Shown: positions 21,949-30,700 of the stretch, piece by piece | Layout of the letters: every line of letters starts with the position of its first letter | Position numbering within the stretch: position 1 is the stretch's first letter | DNA from: CBFDCQ01 sp965603355 | GTDB taxonomy: Bacteria; Hydrogenedentota; CAZGCA01; CBFDCQ01 | Reading direction: 5' to 3' | Assembly: GCA_965603355.1 (NCBI GenBank) | Contig: CBFDCQ010000026.1 | Location: 1-39,117, forward strand | DNA: 39,117 nt | Position numbers and translations under genes: made by a program | The notes under the pieces: model-generated | Told to the model about the DNA's origin: nothing | The model's input: the letters and a program-made list of their open reading frames with translations, nothing else | Databases searched by the model: none

Positions 21949-23187
21949 CTAAACCTTAACGTCAACCGTTTGCAGAGACGGCACGGTGGTCGCAGGGTCG
22001 CATTTGCCAACACGACACGTTATTCCGCCAACATTCAGACTGAGCGTCTCGAGATGTTCTCTGAGCTCCGATGATTCTGCGCGTATCAGATTTGCCGCCC
22101 CCTCTTGCTCTGCAGTGAAATGACAGTATATCTTTTCTCGATACAATCGAAGCACCACTCTCAACGGTCCAAGATTGGTGGCGCTCATCTCGACGAGAAC
22201 GGCAGGCGGGCGGGGAGACTTGCCTTTCGCGGTTTCCTCTTCGTGGAGGAGCTGAATCCGTACCCGGTCGAATCCCCAATCGCGTAGGAATGGCACGTGG
22301 AACAGCAGTTGATTCATCTCCGCGAGGATCAGGTTCTGCGCCTGCTGACCGCGCACAAGTTTGAGCGCATTTGCTAGGGCCAGTTCCAGTTGCCTAAACA
22401 TGCGGGCGCCGGCAGCGTGACGGAGTGCCTTTGAGCCGGCGTCGATCAGAGACCTCAGTCTCAGCAGCGCGAACTTCAGGTCCGTTACTATCTGCTGCCG
22501 CGCGTCAGCATCCGTGCCCGATTCCAAAGCCATTCGGATCTTGCCCTCCGCGAATATGCCCGAATCGGCAAGAAATGACCTCAATCTAGCGGCCAGGTCC
22601 GCCTCTTCAGGCGTTCTGAGAGCGTTCTGGAGTATGGTGATGATCTCTTTCAACGGGTCCGACAGGCTCGGGTCGCCGAGTCGGGGCATGAGATTGCGGA
22701 GCAACTCCGTTAGCTGCACGAGCTGAGTATCGAGAGGCACTTTTCCCGATAGAAGGAAGGACAGACTTTCGAGAAGCCCCCGCGACAGCGGCAACCCTGC
22801 AAGAATCAGCTCTCTTGCTGCTGCAGCGTTTTCAGGAGTAGCCTCCAGACCCAGCTGCGCAAGCGCCGTGTTGACGTGCTGGTCTATGGACGGACCCGCG
22901 TCCGACGCGCTGGGCGTGTTTCCGGGACCGGGGAGAATCGGACGAAGATGAAACGCGCCGTGCTGTTCGACGAGCTCCGCTCGAACTTCTTGTCCCTCCT
23001 GGAAAGACCGGATCGTGCGCAGCAAGAAGCTCTTGCCTCGGAAGCTGATGACATAACCCTGCGGATCCTTGCCGACTATCTTACCCGTGAGGATCTGGCC
23101 GGGTTTTGTCCCCTGGAACTGTTCCGCGGCTTCACGTCCCAGGCGGATAAGTGAGGAGGCAGGGCCGGATCCCTCGACAACATGCAA
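21949..23187 (-). CDS. fliK: FliK-like flagellar hook-length control protein
   Basis: A 412-residue protein without membrane segments. The N-terminal 100 residues (GQILTGKIVGKDPQGYVISF, GQEVRAELVEQ) form a beta-rich domain, the middle is helical and leucine-rich, and the C-terminal part contains the hook-length control motif region LGPLRVVLRLYREKIYCHFT followed by SSELREHLETLSLNVGGI. That C-terminal fold is the part of FliK that contacts FlhB and stops hook subunit export. The neighbour downstream is an FlhB C-terminal homologue. The protein resembles YlqG-type FliK relatives more than enterobacterial FliK, so the symbol is used in the broad sense. Start ATG 23187 lies three bases after the upstream stop. 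Confidence 0.75.
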   Translation of the reverse strand: MHVVEGSGPASSLIRLGREAAEQFQGTKPGQILTGKIVGKDPQGYVISFRGKSFLLRTIRSFQEGQEVRAELVEQHGAFHLRPILPGPGNTPSASDAGPSIDQHVNTALAQLGLEATPENAAAARELILAGLPLSRGLLESLSFLLSGKVPLDTQLVQLTELLRNLMPRLGDPSLSDPLKEIITILQNALRTPEEADLAARLRSFLADSGIFAEGKIRMALESGTDADARQQIVTDLKFALLRLRSLIDAGSKALRHAAGARMFRQLELALANALKLVRGQQAQNLILAEMNQLLFHVPFLRDWGFDRVRIQLLHEEETAKGKSPRPPAVLVEMSATNLGPLRVVLRLYREKIYCHFTAEQEGAANLIRAESSELREHLETLSLNVGGITCRVGKCDPATTVPSLQTVDVKV

Positions 23188-23190
23188 AAC

Positions 23191-23772
23191 TCATTCTCCC
23201 TGCCTGAGGCTCAGAATCAGTTTGACCTCGCCCTTGCCGAGCTTCATCTGGCGGGCGATCTCGTGGATGTCCATGCCGCCGTCCGAGTACATGTAGACCA
23301 GGCGCTGTTTCTCCTCCGCCGACAACCTTGACCCGAGCAGGGGCGATCTTGTCGGCGAGACAGCAGTAACGGACCCGAACAGTGCCGCTCTTTCCTCCGT
23401 ACTGGTCCCCGTTTCGAGCGGGATGTCTTTGTCGACCTCCTCGATCTCAGTGTCAGCACGATCTCGCGTCAGGGTGAGAGTGGACGCCCGCGCAGCAAGC
23501 CGAGATATGGTATCGTCCGCCTGACGGATGAGCTCCTTGATCTCTCGCACCCTTTTCTCGAGTGATCCCGTTATCTCGCGGCTCAAGTCACGCTGTTGGT
23601 CAAGCAGCTTCATCATGGCCTCTAGAACTCCGGCGGCTTTCTCAACGCGTTCAGGGAGCTGCCGGCTCTGCCTACGCTCTCTCAGCTTTAGCAGAACCTT
23701 GCGTGCAATGAGATAAAGTAGTCCACAAGCTATGATGCTTCCTGCAATTATTAGCGGAATCCATTCTCGCAT
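23191..23772 (-). CDS. SwrB-like membrane-anchored coiled-coil protein with C-terminal helix-turn-helix
   Basis: A 193-residue protein with one N-terminal membrane helix (WIPLIIAGSIIACGLLYLIA), a basic segment, a long coiled coil (about 40-110; VEKAAGVLEAMMKLLDQQRD onward), a variable linker, and a C-terminal helix-turn-helix-like end (LSAEEKQRLVYMYSDGGMDI, EIARQMKLGKGEVKLILSL). This is the layout of DUF6115-type proteins. Bacillus SwrB, which promotes flagellar export-apparatus assembly, has a similar layout and sits just after the sigma-28 gene, as here (one small gene intervenes). The start is ATG 23772 with AAGGAAG upstream. The helix-turn-helix may bind a protein rather than DNA, since it is tethered to the membrane. 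Confidence 0.65.
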   Translation of the reverse strand: MREWIPLIIAGSIIACGLLYLIARKVLLKLRERRQSRQLPERVEKAAGVLEAMMKLLDQQRDLSREITGSLEKRVREIKELIRQADDTISRLAARASTLTLTRDRADTEIEEVDKDIPLETGTSTEERAALFGSVTAVSPTRSPLLGSRLSAEEKQRLVYMYSDGGMDIHEIARQMKLGKGEVKLILSLRQGE

Positions 23773-23793
23773 GTCGTCTTCCTTAGTAGATGC

Positions 23794-23833
23794 GGCCTAT
23801 CCGTACCGCTTTCCTGCAGTCACGGATCAGGCC
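23794..23833. other. Imperfect hairpin in the leader before the SwrB-like gene
   Basis: On the minus strand GGCCTGATCCGT pairs with ACGGATAGGCC (11 pairs, one bulged G) around a 17-base loop, ending about 21 bases before the ATG at 23772. No T-run follows. A second small hairpin, CCTCGAAAGAGG on the plus strand, lies at 23859-23870. Together they could slow or stop transcription inside the operon. Confidence 0.45.
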
Positions 23834-23896
23834 TAAGCTATTACGTTTACCCGACGATCCTCGAAAGAGGCCTTGCGCCAGAGATGCAGCAGGCGC

Positions 23897-24265
23897 TTAA
23901 ACCTCAACATCCAACACTTGTCCCTCGTCGGAACCGTCCGCAGACTCCTTTTCCGCGGAGGACGTGTAAGTCCCTGAGTCGCACGCGGCTTCCTCGCCCT
24001 GTTCAACAGACGCTTTCGGGACACGCTTCTTACGTCGGCGTTTCCGACCCGAGAAGGGTTCCTGCTCGCGTGCTTCTTTCACCGGCGCGTGTTCCGCGTG
24101 GTCCGCCTGCTGAACCTGGGTCTCCTTTTCCGTGCTCTGCGCGGGCGCCTGAAGCGCGAGCCGCTCCTGCTGAACCAGCGGTTGCCTTTCGGCAACCTGC
24201 TGGGCGCGGTCGGCGGCGGCCATACGCCCGATCATCGTCTGCATGTCAATAGGCTGAGGAGACAT
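23897..24265 (-). CDS. Small flagellar-operon protein of unknown function
   Basis: A 122-residue protein beginning MSPQPIDMQTMIGRMAAADR. Only the N-terminal 35 residues look constrained: the start PIDMQTMI followed by a helix and QPLVQQERLA is like small proteins found beside sigma-28 genes in Firmicutes-type flagellar operons. The remainder is charged and of low complexity, with a run of basic residues (GRKRRRKKR) and an acidic tail, so it is probably disordered. No membrane segment is present. It lies nine bases after the sigma-28 stop, inside the operon. The function is not known. Confidence 0.65.
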   Translation of the reverse strand: MSPQPIDMQTMIGRMAAADRAQQVAERQPLVQQERLALQAPAQSTEKETQVQQADHAEHAPVKEAREQEPFSGRKRRRKKRVPKASVEQGEEAACDSGTYTSSAEKESADGSDEGQVLDVEV

Positions 24266-24274
24266 CTATCCTGT

Positions 24275-25135
24275 TCACCCGGTATTCCACCGCGCCAACT
24301 TGCCCCGGAGCTTCTCGATAGCCTCCTTGTGAATCTGACACACCCTGCCCTCAGTGAGGTCGAGAACCCGTGCAACCTCCTTGAGAGTGAGTTCTTCGTT
24401 GTAGTATAGGTAGATAACTCTCTGTTGATTCTCCGTAAGCTGAGGTATAGCTTCAGCCATAGCTTCGAGTTTGCTCTTCTTCTCGACGATCTCGGCAGGC
24501 GATTCGCCGGAGTCCTCGACCACGCTTTCAAGCGTTAACCCGTACTGGTCCCCGGCAACACCTGAATCCCCCAGCGGTTGGTCGAGCGAAAGGAGTTCTG
24601 CACTTGTCAATTTCGACAGGTTGCTATGCACCTCTTCGACCGCCATGCCGAGTTCGCGCGCTATCTCTTCGTGTTGCGGTTCTCTTCCCAGGGAAGCGCG
24701 TAGTCTTTCGGCGGCGGCACTTACCTTCTTGACTTTTTGGCGCTGCAACCTCGGCAGCCAATCCAGCTGCCGGACGCTGTCTCTGATTTCTCCCTTTATC
24801 CGATAAGAAGCGAACGTGCTGAAATTAGCTTTACGCTCGGGATCGTATTTCTCGACCGCCTCGAGCAGGCCGACCACCGCCCATCCAATAACGTCGCGTT
24901 CGTCTATCTGCCGAGGGAGATGCATAGCCATCCTGCCGGCGATGTATTTCGCCAATTGCAGGTACTTGAGCACGAGGGCGTCTTTAGCCCGCTTATCATC
25001 GGTTGTTTTGTAGCGTTTCCAAAGAGCGGCCTCGTCCGCGCCGCGGGCGGCTTGCTCCCGGACGTAACCGCGCTGCTGGCTCACTGCACTACCGCCATCT
25101 GCTGACCGCACCTCGTTCGCGCTCCACCCTGGCAA
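24275..25135 (-). CDS. fliA: Flagellar RNA polymerase sigma-28 factor
   Basis: A 286-residue sigma factor of the FliA/SigD/WhiG group. Region 2 contains KDALVLKYLQLAKYIAGRMA, DERDVIGWAVVGLLEAVEKY and FSTFASYRIKGEIRDSVRQ; region 3 has LGREPQHEEIARELGMAVEE; region 4 has LTENQQRVIYLYYNEELTLK and EVARVLDLTEGRVCQIHKEA. The start is uncertain: TTG 25135 is used here, with GTG 25111 as an alternative, and the first 25 residues are non-conserved. In this group of bacteria sigma-28 drives late flagellar genes such as flagellin. No flagellin or FlgM gene is present in the window. It follows fliY by 45 bases and is transcribed with it. Confidence 0.93.
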   Translation of the reverse strand: MPGWSANEVRSADGGSAVSQQRGYVREQAARGADEAALWKRYKTTDDKRAKDALVLKYLQLAKYIAGRMAMHLPRQIDERDVIGWAVVGLLEAVEKYDPERKANFSTFASYRIKGEIRDSVRQLDWLPRLQRQKVKKVSAAAERLRASLGREPQHEEIARELGMAVEEVHSNLSKLTSAELLSLDQPLGDSGVAGDQYGLTLESVVEDSGESPAEIVEKKSKLEAMAEAIPQLTENQQRVIYLYYNEELTLKEVARVLDLTEGRVCQIHKEAIEKLRGKLARWNTG

Positions 25136-25180
25136 ATCTCATCCGAGACATTCTACAACGAATGACGTACGCGAGTCGCG

Positions 25181-26089
25181 TCACGTGAGACTTCTGACTC
25201 GTTCGGTCGGGCTGACAATCTCGGTGATTCTCAATCCGAACTTCTCATCCACAACCACTACTTCGCCCCGCGCAATCAGCTTCTCGTTGACGAGCAACTC
25301 TACCGGTTCTTCCACGGAGCGACCCACCTCTATGATCGAACCGGGTCCCAGCGCGAGGACCTCTCTGATAGGCATTTCGACCTGACCGAGCCTTGCGACC
25401 AGCGAGAGTTCGACGTCCAATATGAGACCGAGGTTCTCCCCGTCAATCGTTTTCGCAGCAGCCTCCGGTTGCTCGCTCTGCTCCGCTTCCAACGCGCTCA
25501 CAGCTGCATCGTCACCATCGGAGCTCAGCTTCTCGGAGAGCTGCTGCAGCGTGTCCGTCGGCATCAGCAACAAGATGCTCGAGTCAATGACGTCGGTGCA
25601 CACCATGCCAAACTCCACGCCTACGACCTCCGCGCCCAGCAGGTCGGTTGTCTTCTCGTCTCCGGCTGCGAGGTCAACTATGGTCGACGAGCCCAAGGAA
25701 AACGTGTCACCCAGAGCGTTCTTAAGACCGGCTTCCGCTGCAACGGTCATCTGGTCCACGCCTTCCTGCAACGAGTTTCGCGCCTCGTCCGACAGCTCAT
25801 CGCTGGAGGTGCCTTCGCCCTTTCTGAGCAGGTCCGCAAGGGCCGTTGCGTCCGCCAGACTCACAAGCATACACGTCTCACCGGCGCCCGCTTCTTCGCT
25901 GACCGGAACGCGGACCGCTATCTGATACTTCGAGTTCAGACCGTCGAGATCCTCTGTGGACGGCTCCAGAGTATCTCTTGCTTCCAGCTTGAACTCGCGG
26001 TCGACCAGCAGAGACAGATTGTCAAATGCGGAATCCACCCAAAGGGATGCTAATGAGAGAAGATCCTTGCCAATAGCCTCATCCAACAT
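25181..26089 (-). CDS. fliY: FliY/FliN-type flagellar motor switch protein
   Basis: A 302-residue switch protein. The C-terminal 75 residues (about 222-294; LILDVELSLVARLGQVEMPI, LGPGSIIEVGRSVEEPVELL, VNEKLIARGEVVVVDEKFG) are the SpoA/FliN domain that builds the bottom of the C-ring. The N-terminal 200 residues resemble the CheC/FliY-type domain (SDEARNSLQEGVDQMTVAAE followed by LKNALGDTFSLGSSTIVDL), but where CheY-P phosphatases have E-x2-N this protein has E109-G-V-D112, so phosphatase activity is doubtful. An acidic linker joins the two. The start ATG 26089 has AGGAG eight bases before. It follows fliM by 25 bases, as in most C-ring operons. Confidence 0.85.
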   Translation of the reverse strand: MLDEAIGKDLLSLASLWVDSAFDNLSLLVDREFKLEARDTLEPSTEDLDGLNSKYQIAVRVPVSEEAGAGETCMLVSLADATALADLLRKGEGTSSDELSDEARNSLQEGVDQMTVAAEAGLKNALGDTFSLGSSTIVDLAAGDEKTTDLLGAEVVGVEFGMVCTDVIDSSILLLMPTDTLQQLSEKLSSDGDDAAVSALEAEQSEQPEAAAKTIDGENLGLILDVELSLVARLGQVEMPIREVLALGPGSIIEVGRSVEEPVELLVNEKLIARGEVVVVDEKFGLRITEIVSPTERVRSLT

Positions 26090-26114
26090 AAGCGTTCTCC
26101 TGCACCACAGATCC

Positions 26115-27089
26115 CTATTCGATGCAGCTCACAATCTGGACGGCGCTTTCGTCTCCGACTCGACCGGGTTTAGCGTAGAACTTGCGCTTGTCTCCGACCT
26201 TCACGCCCGCATAACCTGTGACAAGATTGTCAAGCTGCAATATGTCGCCTTCTCTTAGTCCCAGCAGCTCCCGAACGCTCAACCGCGCCGCTCCTAAATG
26301 CGCTGTTACCGGCACGGTCGCGCGCGCGAGTATCTCCCGCACCTGCGCGCGGGTCTTGATCGCGACATCTCTCGGCAGCTTGCTGGAGTAACTTAGCTGG
26401 GCGCTCAGTTTCTCCAACAAGGAGCCGATGTTCATCAGGGGAATACACACGTTCATTGTGCCGGCGACTTCGCCGATGTGGACTTCAAACCCAACGAGGA
26501 TTACCATCTCGCTGCCCGGCACGATCTGGACGAGAAGAGGGTCGCTCTCCTGCGCAAGGATCTTGAACTTCAACTCGGCAACGTGCGCCCAGGAACGTTC
26601 CCAGCAGGTCAACGCCATGTATATGACCTTCTGGACTATGCGTTGTTCTATCTCGGTTAGGTTGCGCGGCTTCTCCAGGACAGCTCCCGGACCCCCAAGG
26701 AGTCTGTCGACGATGGGAAACACAAGTGACGGGCTCAACTCGACCACGGCGCTACCACCAAACGGCTCAATGGAGATCACGGTGAGCGAAGTCGGACGGG
26801 ACACAGACAGCATGAACTCGTCATATGTGATCTGGTCTATAGCGGTCAGGTCCACGCGCGTCACGGTCCGCAAGTATCCCGGGAGAGTAATGCTGAACTC
26901 CCGGCCGAAGGCTTCAAACAATCCCTGCAGACCGCGGTATTGTTCTTTAGAGACACGGTTGGGTCTGCGAAAATCGTAGACTGAAGTCTTGCGCTGAACC
27001 TCCTTCTCACCGACAGGTGCACCGACGTCGCCCTCGGACACAGCGCTTAGAAGTAGATCGACCTCGTCCTGAGTCAGAATATCCGCCAC
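26115..27089 (-). CDS. fliM: Flagellar motor switch protein FliM
   Basis: A 324-residue C-ring protein that binds phosphorylated CheY and reverses the motor. The N-terminal CheY-P-binding peptide ILTQDEVDLLLSAV is intact. The middle domain shows GLFEAFGREFSITLPGYLRT, VDLTAIDQITYDEFMLSV and FPIVDRLLGGPG, and the C-terminal SpoA domain shows VPVTAHLGAARLSVRELLGL followed by REGDILQLDNLVTG. The length is normal. The start is GTG 27089, fixed by AGGAGG about nine bases upstream. It is the first gene of the flagellar operon and lies about 86 bases below a near-consensus promoter. It diverges from rpoB. Confidence 0.96.
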   Translation of the reverse strand: MADILTQDEVDLLLSAVSEGDVGAPVGEKEVQRKTSVYDFRRPNRVSKEQYRGLQGLFEAFGREFSITLPGYLRTVTRVDLTAIDQITYDEFMLSVSRPTSLTVISIEPFGGSAVVELSPSLVFPIVDRLLGGPGAVLEKPRNLTEIEQRIVQKVIYMALTCWERSWAHVAELKFKILAQESDPLLVQIVPGSEMVILVGFEVHIGEVAGTMNVCIPLMNIGSLLEKLSAQLSYSSKLPRDVAIKTRAQVREILARATVPVTAHLGAARLSVRELLGLREGDILQLDNLVTGYAGVKVGDKRKFYAKPGRVGDESAVQIVSCIE

Positions 27090-27174
27090 CGATAACCACC
27101 TCCTACGGCACCGCGGTCAGCCTAACCGCCGGCAAGAAGTCTGCAACATGAAGCCACCTCTCACCCCGCAACGC

Positions 27175-27203
27175 ATTATACCCTTTTTTCAAAAGGGAGT
27201 CAA
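27175..27203 (-). promoter_or_regulatory. Near-consensus promoter of the flagellar operon with an inverted repeat filling its spacer
   Basis: Minus strand: TTGACT (-35), exactly 17 bases, TATAAT (-10). The 17-base spacer (27181-27197) is itself a perfect inverted repeat with seven-base arms, CCCTTTT and AAAAGGG, around a three-base centre. A repressor or activator site in the spacer is a natural reading. Confidence 0.75.
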
Positions 27204-27617
27204 GATGGCCGAAGCTCGTCATCCTCTGCGCCGAGGCAGGGTTCAGTTCCAAACTCAAGTGCGTCGGCCAAATAGTCGGCTTCGGTCCTTATAGCGCACG
27301 TGGGAATGAGGGGGGCGGGGGGGGTGCAGCACGATTAGCGTTTAAGGCGTGCCCCTGTCGTTCGAGGGTCTGAGGTGCAGGAGCAGCGTTTCTGGACGGA
27401 GTCGGGCTCTGTTTTACGCTCGCGGAGAGGTATCACCGAGGGACGCGCCGGGGCCCGGAACCAAGGCGGTGTAGTGTTTCCTAAGACGTTCGCAGGCGGG
27501 CTGTTGCAGGAGGCGGATGCTTCTTGACATAAGGGTGATTCGGGGTCGGCGATCGAGGGTGGAGATCGGGTGCTCAGGGCGGGTTTGTGGGGCGTGAAAA
27601 GTGGGCACAATTTTTGC
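27204..27617. other. Intergenic stretch between the fliM promoter and the rpoB promoter
   Basis: About 410 bases with no convincing gene. A striking G-rich run lies at 27310-27324 (six G, one C, eight G). No rplJ/rplL remnant, tRNA or terminator was recognised. Confidence 0.6.
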
Positions 27618-27646
27618 TTGACATTCAACATGCACTATGTTAAACT
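27618..27646 (+). promoter_or_regulatory. Predicted sigma-70-type promoter for rpoB
   Basis: TTGACA, 17-base spacer, TAAACT. It gives a leader of about 105 bases before the ATG at 27758. The surrounding sequence is AT-rich compared with the G-rich stretch upstream. Confidence 0.65.
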
Positions 27647-27757
27647 GTCATTTTGCCTACTAAAGAGAGGGTAACAATCTCCGGGTGGGGCGAATAGTAT
27701 CCAACTTGTCTATACTTAAAAGTTTAGGGCTCACGATGTGTGTTCTTAGGAGGACAT

Positions 27758-30700
27758 ATGGCGCGTACTCCAAAAACGTCAAAGCGCGATTCTAAGAGGG
27801 TACTGCTTGCGCGCATTCCCGATGAGTTTCCAGTTCCGGATCTGACCGAGGTTCAGAGTGGTTCATACCGGGACTTTTTACAGGAGGATGTGCGTCCGTC
27901 AGATAGGAAGGAAGATGGTCTGCAGGCGATCTTCAAGGAAACGTTTCCCGTATTCTCGCGTGATGGGCGCGTTTCCTTAGAGTTCGTGAATTACTCGATC
28001 GCCTCGCCGAGATACAGCGTCGAAGAATGTCAGAAGAGAGGTGTGACGCACGCCGGTTCGCTGCGCGCTAAGCTACGCTTGGTGATTCGGGAGGAAGCCG
28101 GCGATGAATCCGCACCGCCGGTGTCTGTGATCGAGCAGGACGTGTTCTTGGGCGAGTTGCCGCTGATGACTCAAAAAGGAACCTTCATCATGAACGGCGC
28201 GGAGAGGGTGATAGTGAGCCAGCTCCATAAGTCGCCCGGCGTATGTTTCGAGCAAAAGCGGCATCCGAGTGGGAGGCGACTTCTTTCCGCAAGGATAATC
28301 CCTTATCGGGGTGCCTGGCTGGAGTTCGATAGTGACATCAACGACGTGCTGTACATGCAGGTGGACCGGCGGTCGAAGTTGCCCGCTACGGTCATACTGC
28401 GTGCTCTGGGTCACGAGACCAACGAGGAAATCCTTTCGCTTTTCTACAAGCTGGAGAAGGTGCGTCTAACGCGGACGCGCGCTGAGGTGAGTGGCAAACG
28501 CGTGCTGCACGATAAGATTCTCGGAAGATATATCGCCCATGACGTGGTCGATCGGGAAACGGGTGAGCTCATAGCGGGATTTGGGACGGCACTCGACCAG
28601 GAGGTGATCGAAGCCTGTCTCAAGCACGGTGCCAAGAATCTTAAGCTGGTAAAACTGGAGTCCGAGAGAGATGATGTCTCGATAATCAATACCCTGCGAC
28701 TAGACCTGACGGCAAAATTTGCCAAGGAGAAGTTGAAGCCCGACGAAGATCTTAAGCGGGGAAACGTCAGGGCAGAGGCGATGGTTGCGGTTTATCGTCT
28801 GCTCCGGCCGGGGGACCCGGCTACGCCGGCGACGGCCGAGCGGATGTTCACGAGGTTGTTCTTCGATCCTGCCAGGTACAGCTTGGCTCCCGTGGGCCGC
28901 TACAAGATCAATAGAAAACTCAATATAGACGTTCCTCAGGACGTCCTTACCCTTTCTGCCGAGGATATAGTCGGGTCTCTGCAATATCTCGTCAGGTTGA
29001 GGAGCGGTGAGGGAGTCATTGATGATATCGACCACTTGGGCAACCGACGCGTTAGGTCTGTCGGTGAACTTTTGGCGAATCAGGTTCGGATCGGACTGGT
29101 CAGGATGGAGCGCACTATACGGGAGCGGATGGACTATCAAGATACTGAGACTCTGACCCCGCAGACGTTGGTGAATCCTAAACCTGTCAGTGCGGTGATC
29201 AAGGATTTCTTCGGTCGGAGCCAACTGTCGCATTTCATGGATCAGACGAACCCATTGGCTGAGCTCACGCACAAGAGGCGCCTGAGCGCCCTCGGTCCTG
29301 GCGGGTTGAGCCGGGAAAGGGCGGGGTTTGAGGTAAGAGACGTCCATCCCACGCACTACGGCAGGATCTGCCCGATCGAGACACCTGAGGGTCCGAATAT
29401 CGGTCTGATGGCCTCCCTTTCGACATACGCCCGGGTTAACAACTACGGTTTTCTCGAGACACCGTACCGCAAGGCAGTGAAGGGTAGGGTGACCGATCGC
29501 ATAGACTTCCTCTCGGCCTACGACGAGGATAATTACGCCATTGCTCAGGCGAATGTACCGCTTAATTCGCGCGGGCGATTCGAGGAGGAGCGCGTGTTGG
29601 CGCGGTATCGCGGTGATTTCCGTCACGTTCCGGCGAAGGAAGTCGACTACATGGATGTATCGCCGAAACAGTTGGTGAGCGTGGCGGCGGCGCTGATCCC
29701 GTTCCTGGAACATGATGATGCGAACCGCGCGTTGATGGGTTCCAACATGCAACGTCAGGCGGTGCCGCTGATCAAGACGGAAGCTCCTTTGATTGGAACG
29801 GGGATAGAGTCCATTGTGGCCAAGAATTCCGGGGCGGTAATTGTCGCTCGCGAGGCCGGAGTGGTCAGGGCCGTCGATGCGGAGACGATCGAGATCGAGC
29901 GGACGAGCAAGGGAACGAGCGAAGCTGACCTGTTCAGTGAGAACGTTGACCTTTACCGGCTGCAGAAGTTCGTGAGGTCAAATCAGAACACATGCGTCAA
30001 TCAGAAGCCGCTAGTGGGCGAGAAGCAGCAGGTGAAGGCCGGCGACGTGATCGCCGACGGCGCTGCCACGCAGGGCGGGGAGATCGCTCTGGGACGCAAC
30101 GTGCTTGTCGCGTTCATGCCATGGGAGGGGTACAATTTCGAGGATGCCGTGCTTATCAGCGAGAAGCTGGTAAAGGACGAGGTGTTCACCTCGGTACATA
30201 TAGAGGAATTCGTGACGGATGCGCGAGAGACCAAGCTCGGCAAGGAGGAGATCACGCGCGACATCCCGAACGTGAGTGAGGAAGCGCTCAAGGAGCTTGA
30301 TGACACGGGGATCATAAGGGTAGGCGCCGAAGTGCATCCGGGCGATATTCTCGTCGGCAAGGTCACGCCGAAAGGAGAGAGCGAGTTGGCGCCTGAAGAG
30401 AAGTTGCTTCGTGCGATTTTTGGTGATAAAGCGGAGGATGTGCGCGACGTATCGTTGATGGCGCCGCCCGGGCTGACCGGTGTTGTGGTCGATGTCGTTG
30501 TTCTGAGCAGGAAGGATCGCGCTCAGGATAGGCGCTCGAAGACCGCCTTGGAAAAGGAAGTCGCCGCGGTCCGCAAGGAGTACGATGAAAAGATCAAGGC
30601 GCTCCGTGCGCAGTGCAAGAAGCTGCTCAAGGGGCTTTTGGCGGGCAGTACGGTGAAACAGGACGTGCTTGACCCGGAGACGGACAAGCTCGTTTTCCGC

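Noticed and set aside
27204..27617. Hidden rplL/rplJ remnant before rpoB
   Set aside because: No frame in this stretch shows ribosomal L7/L12 or L10 features.
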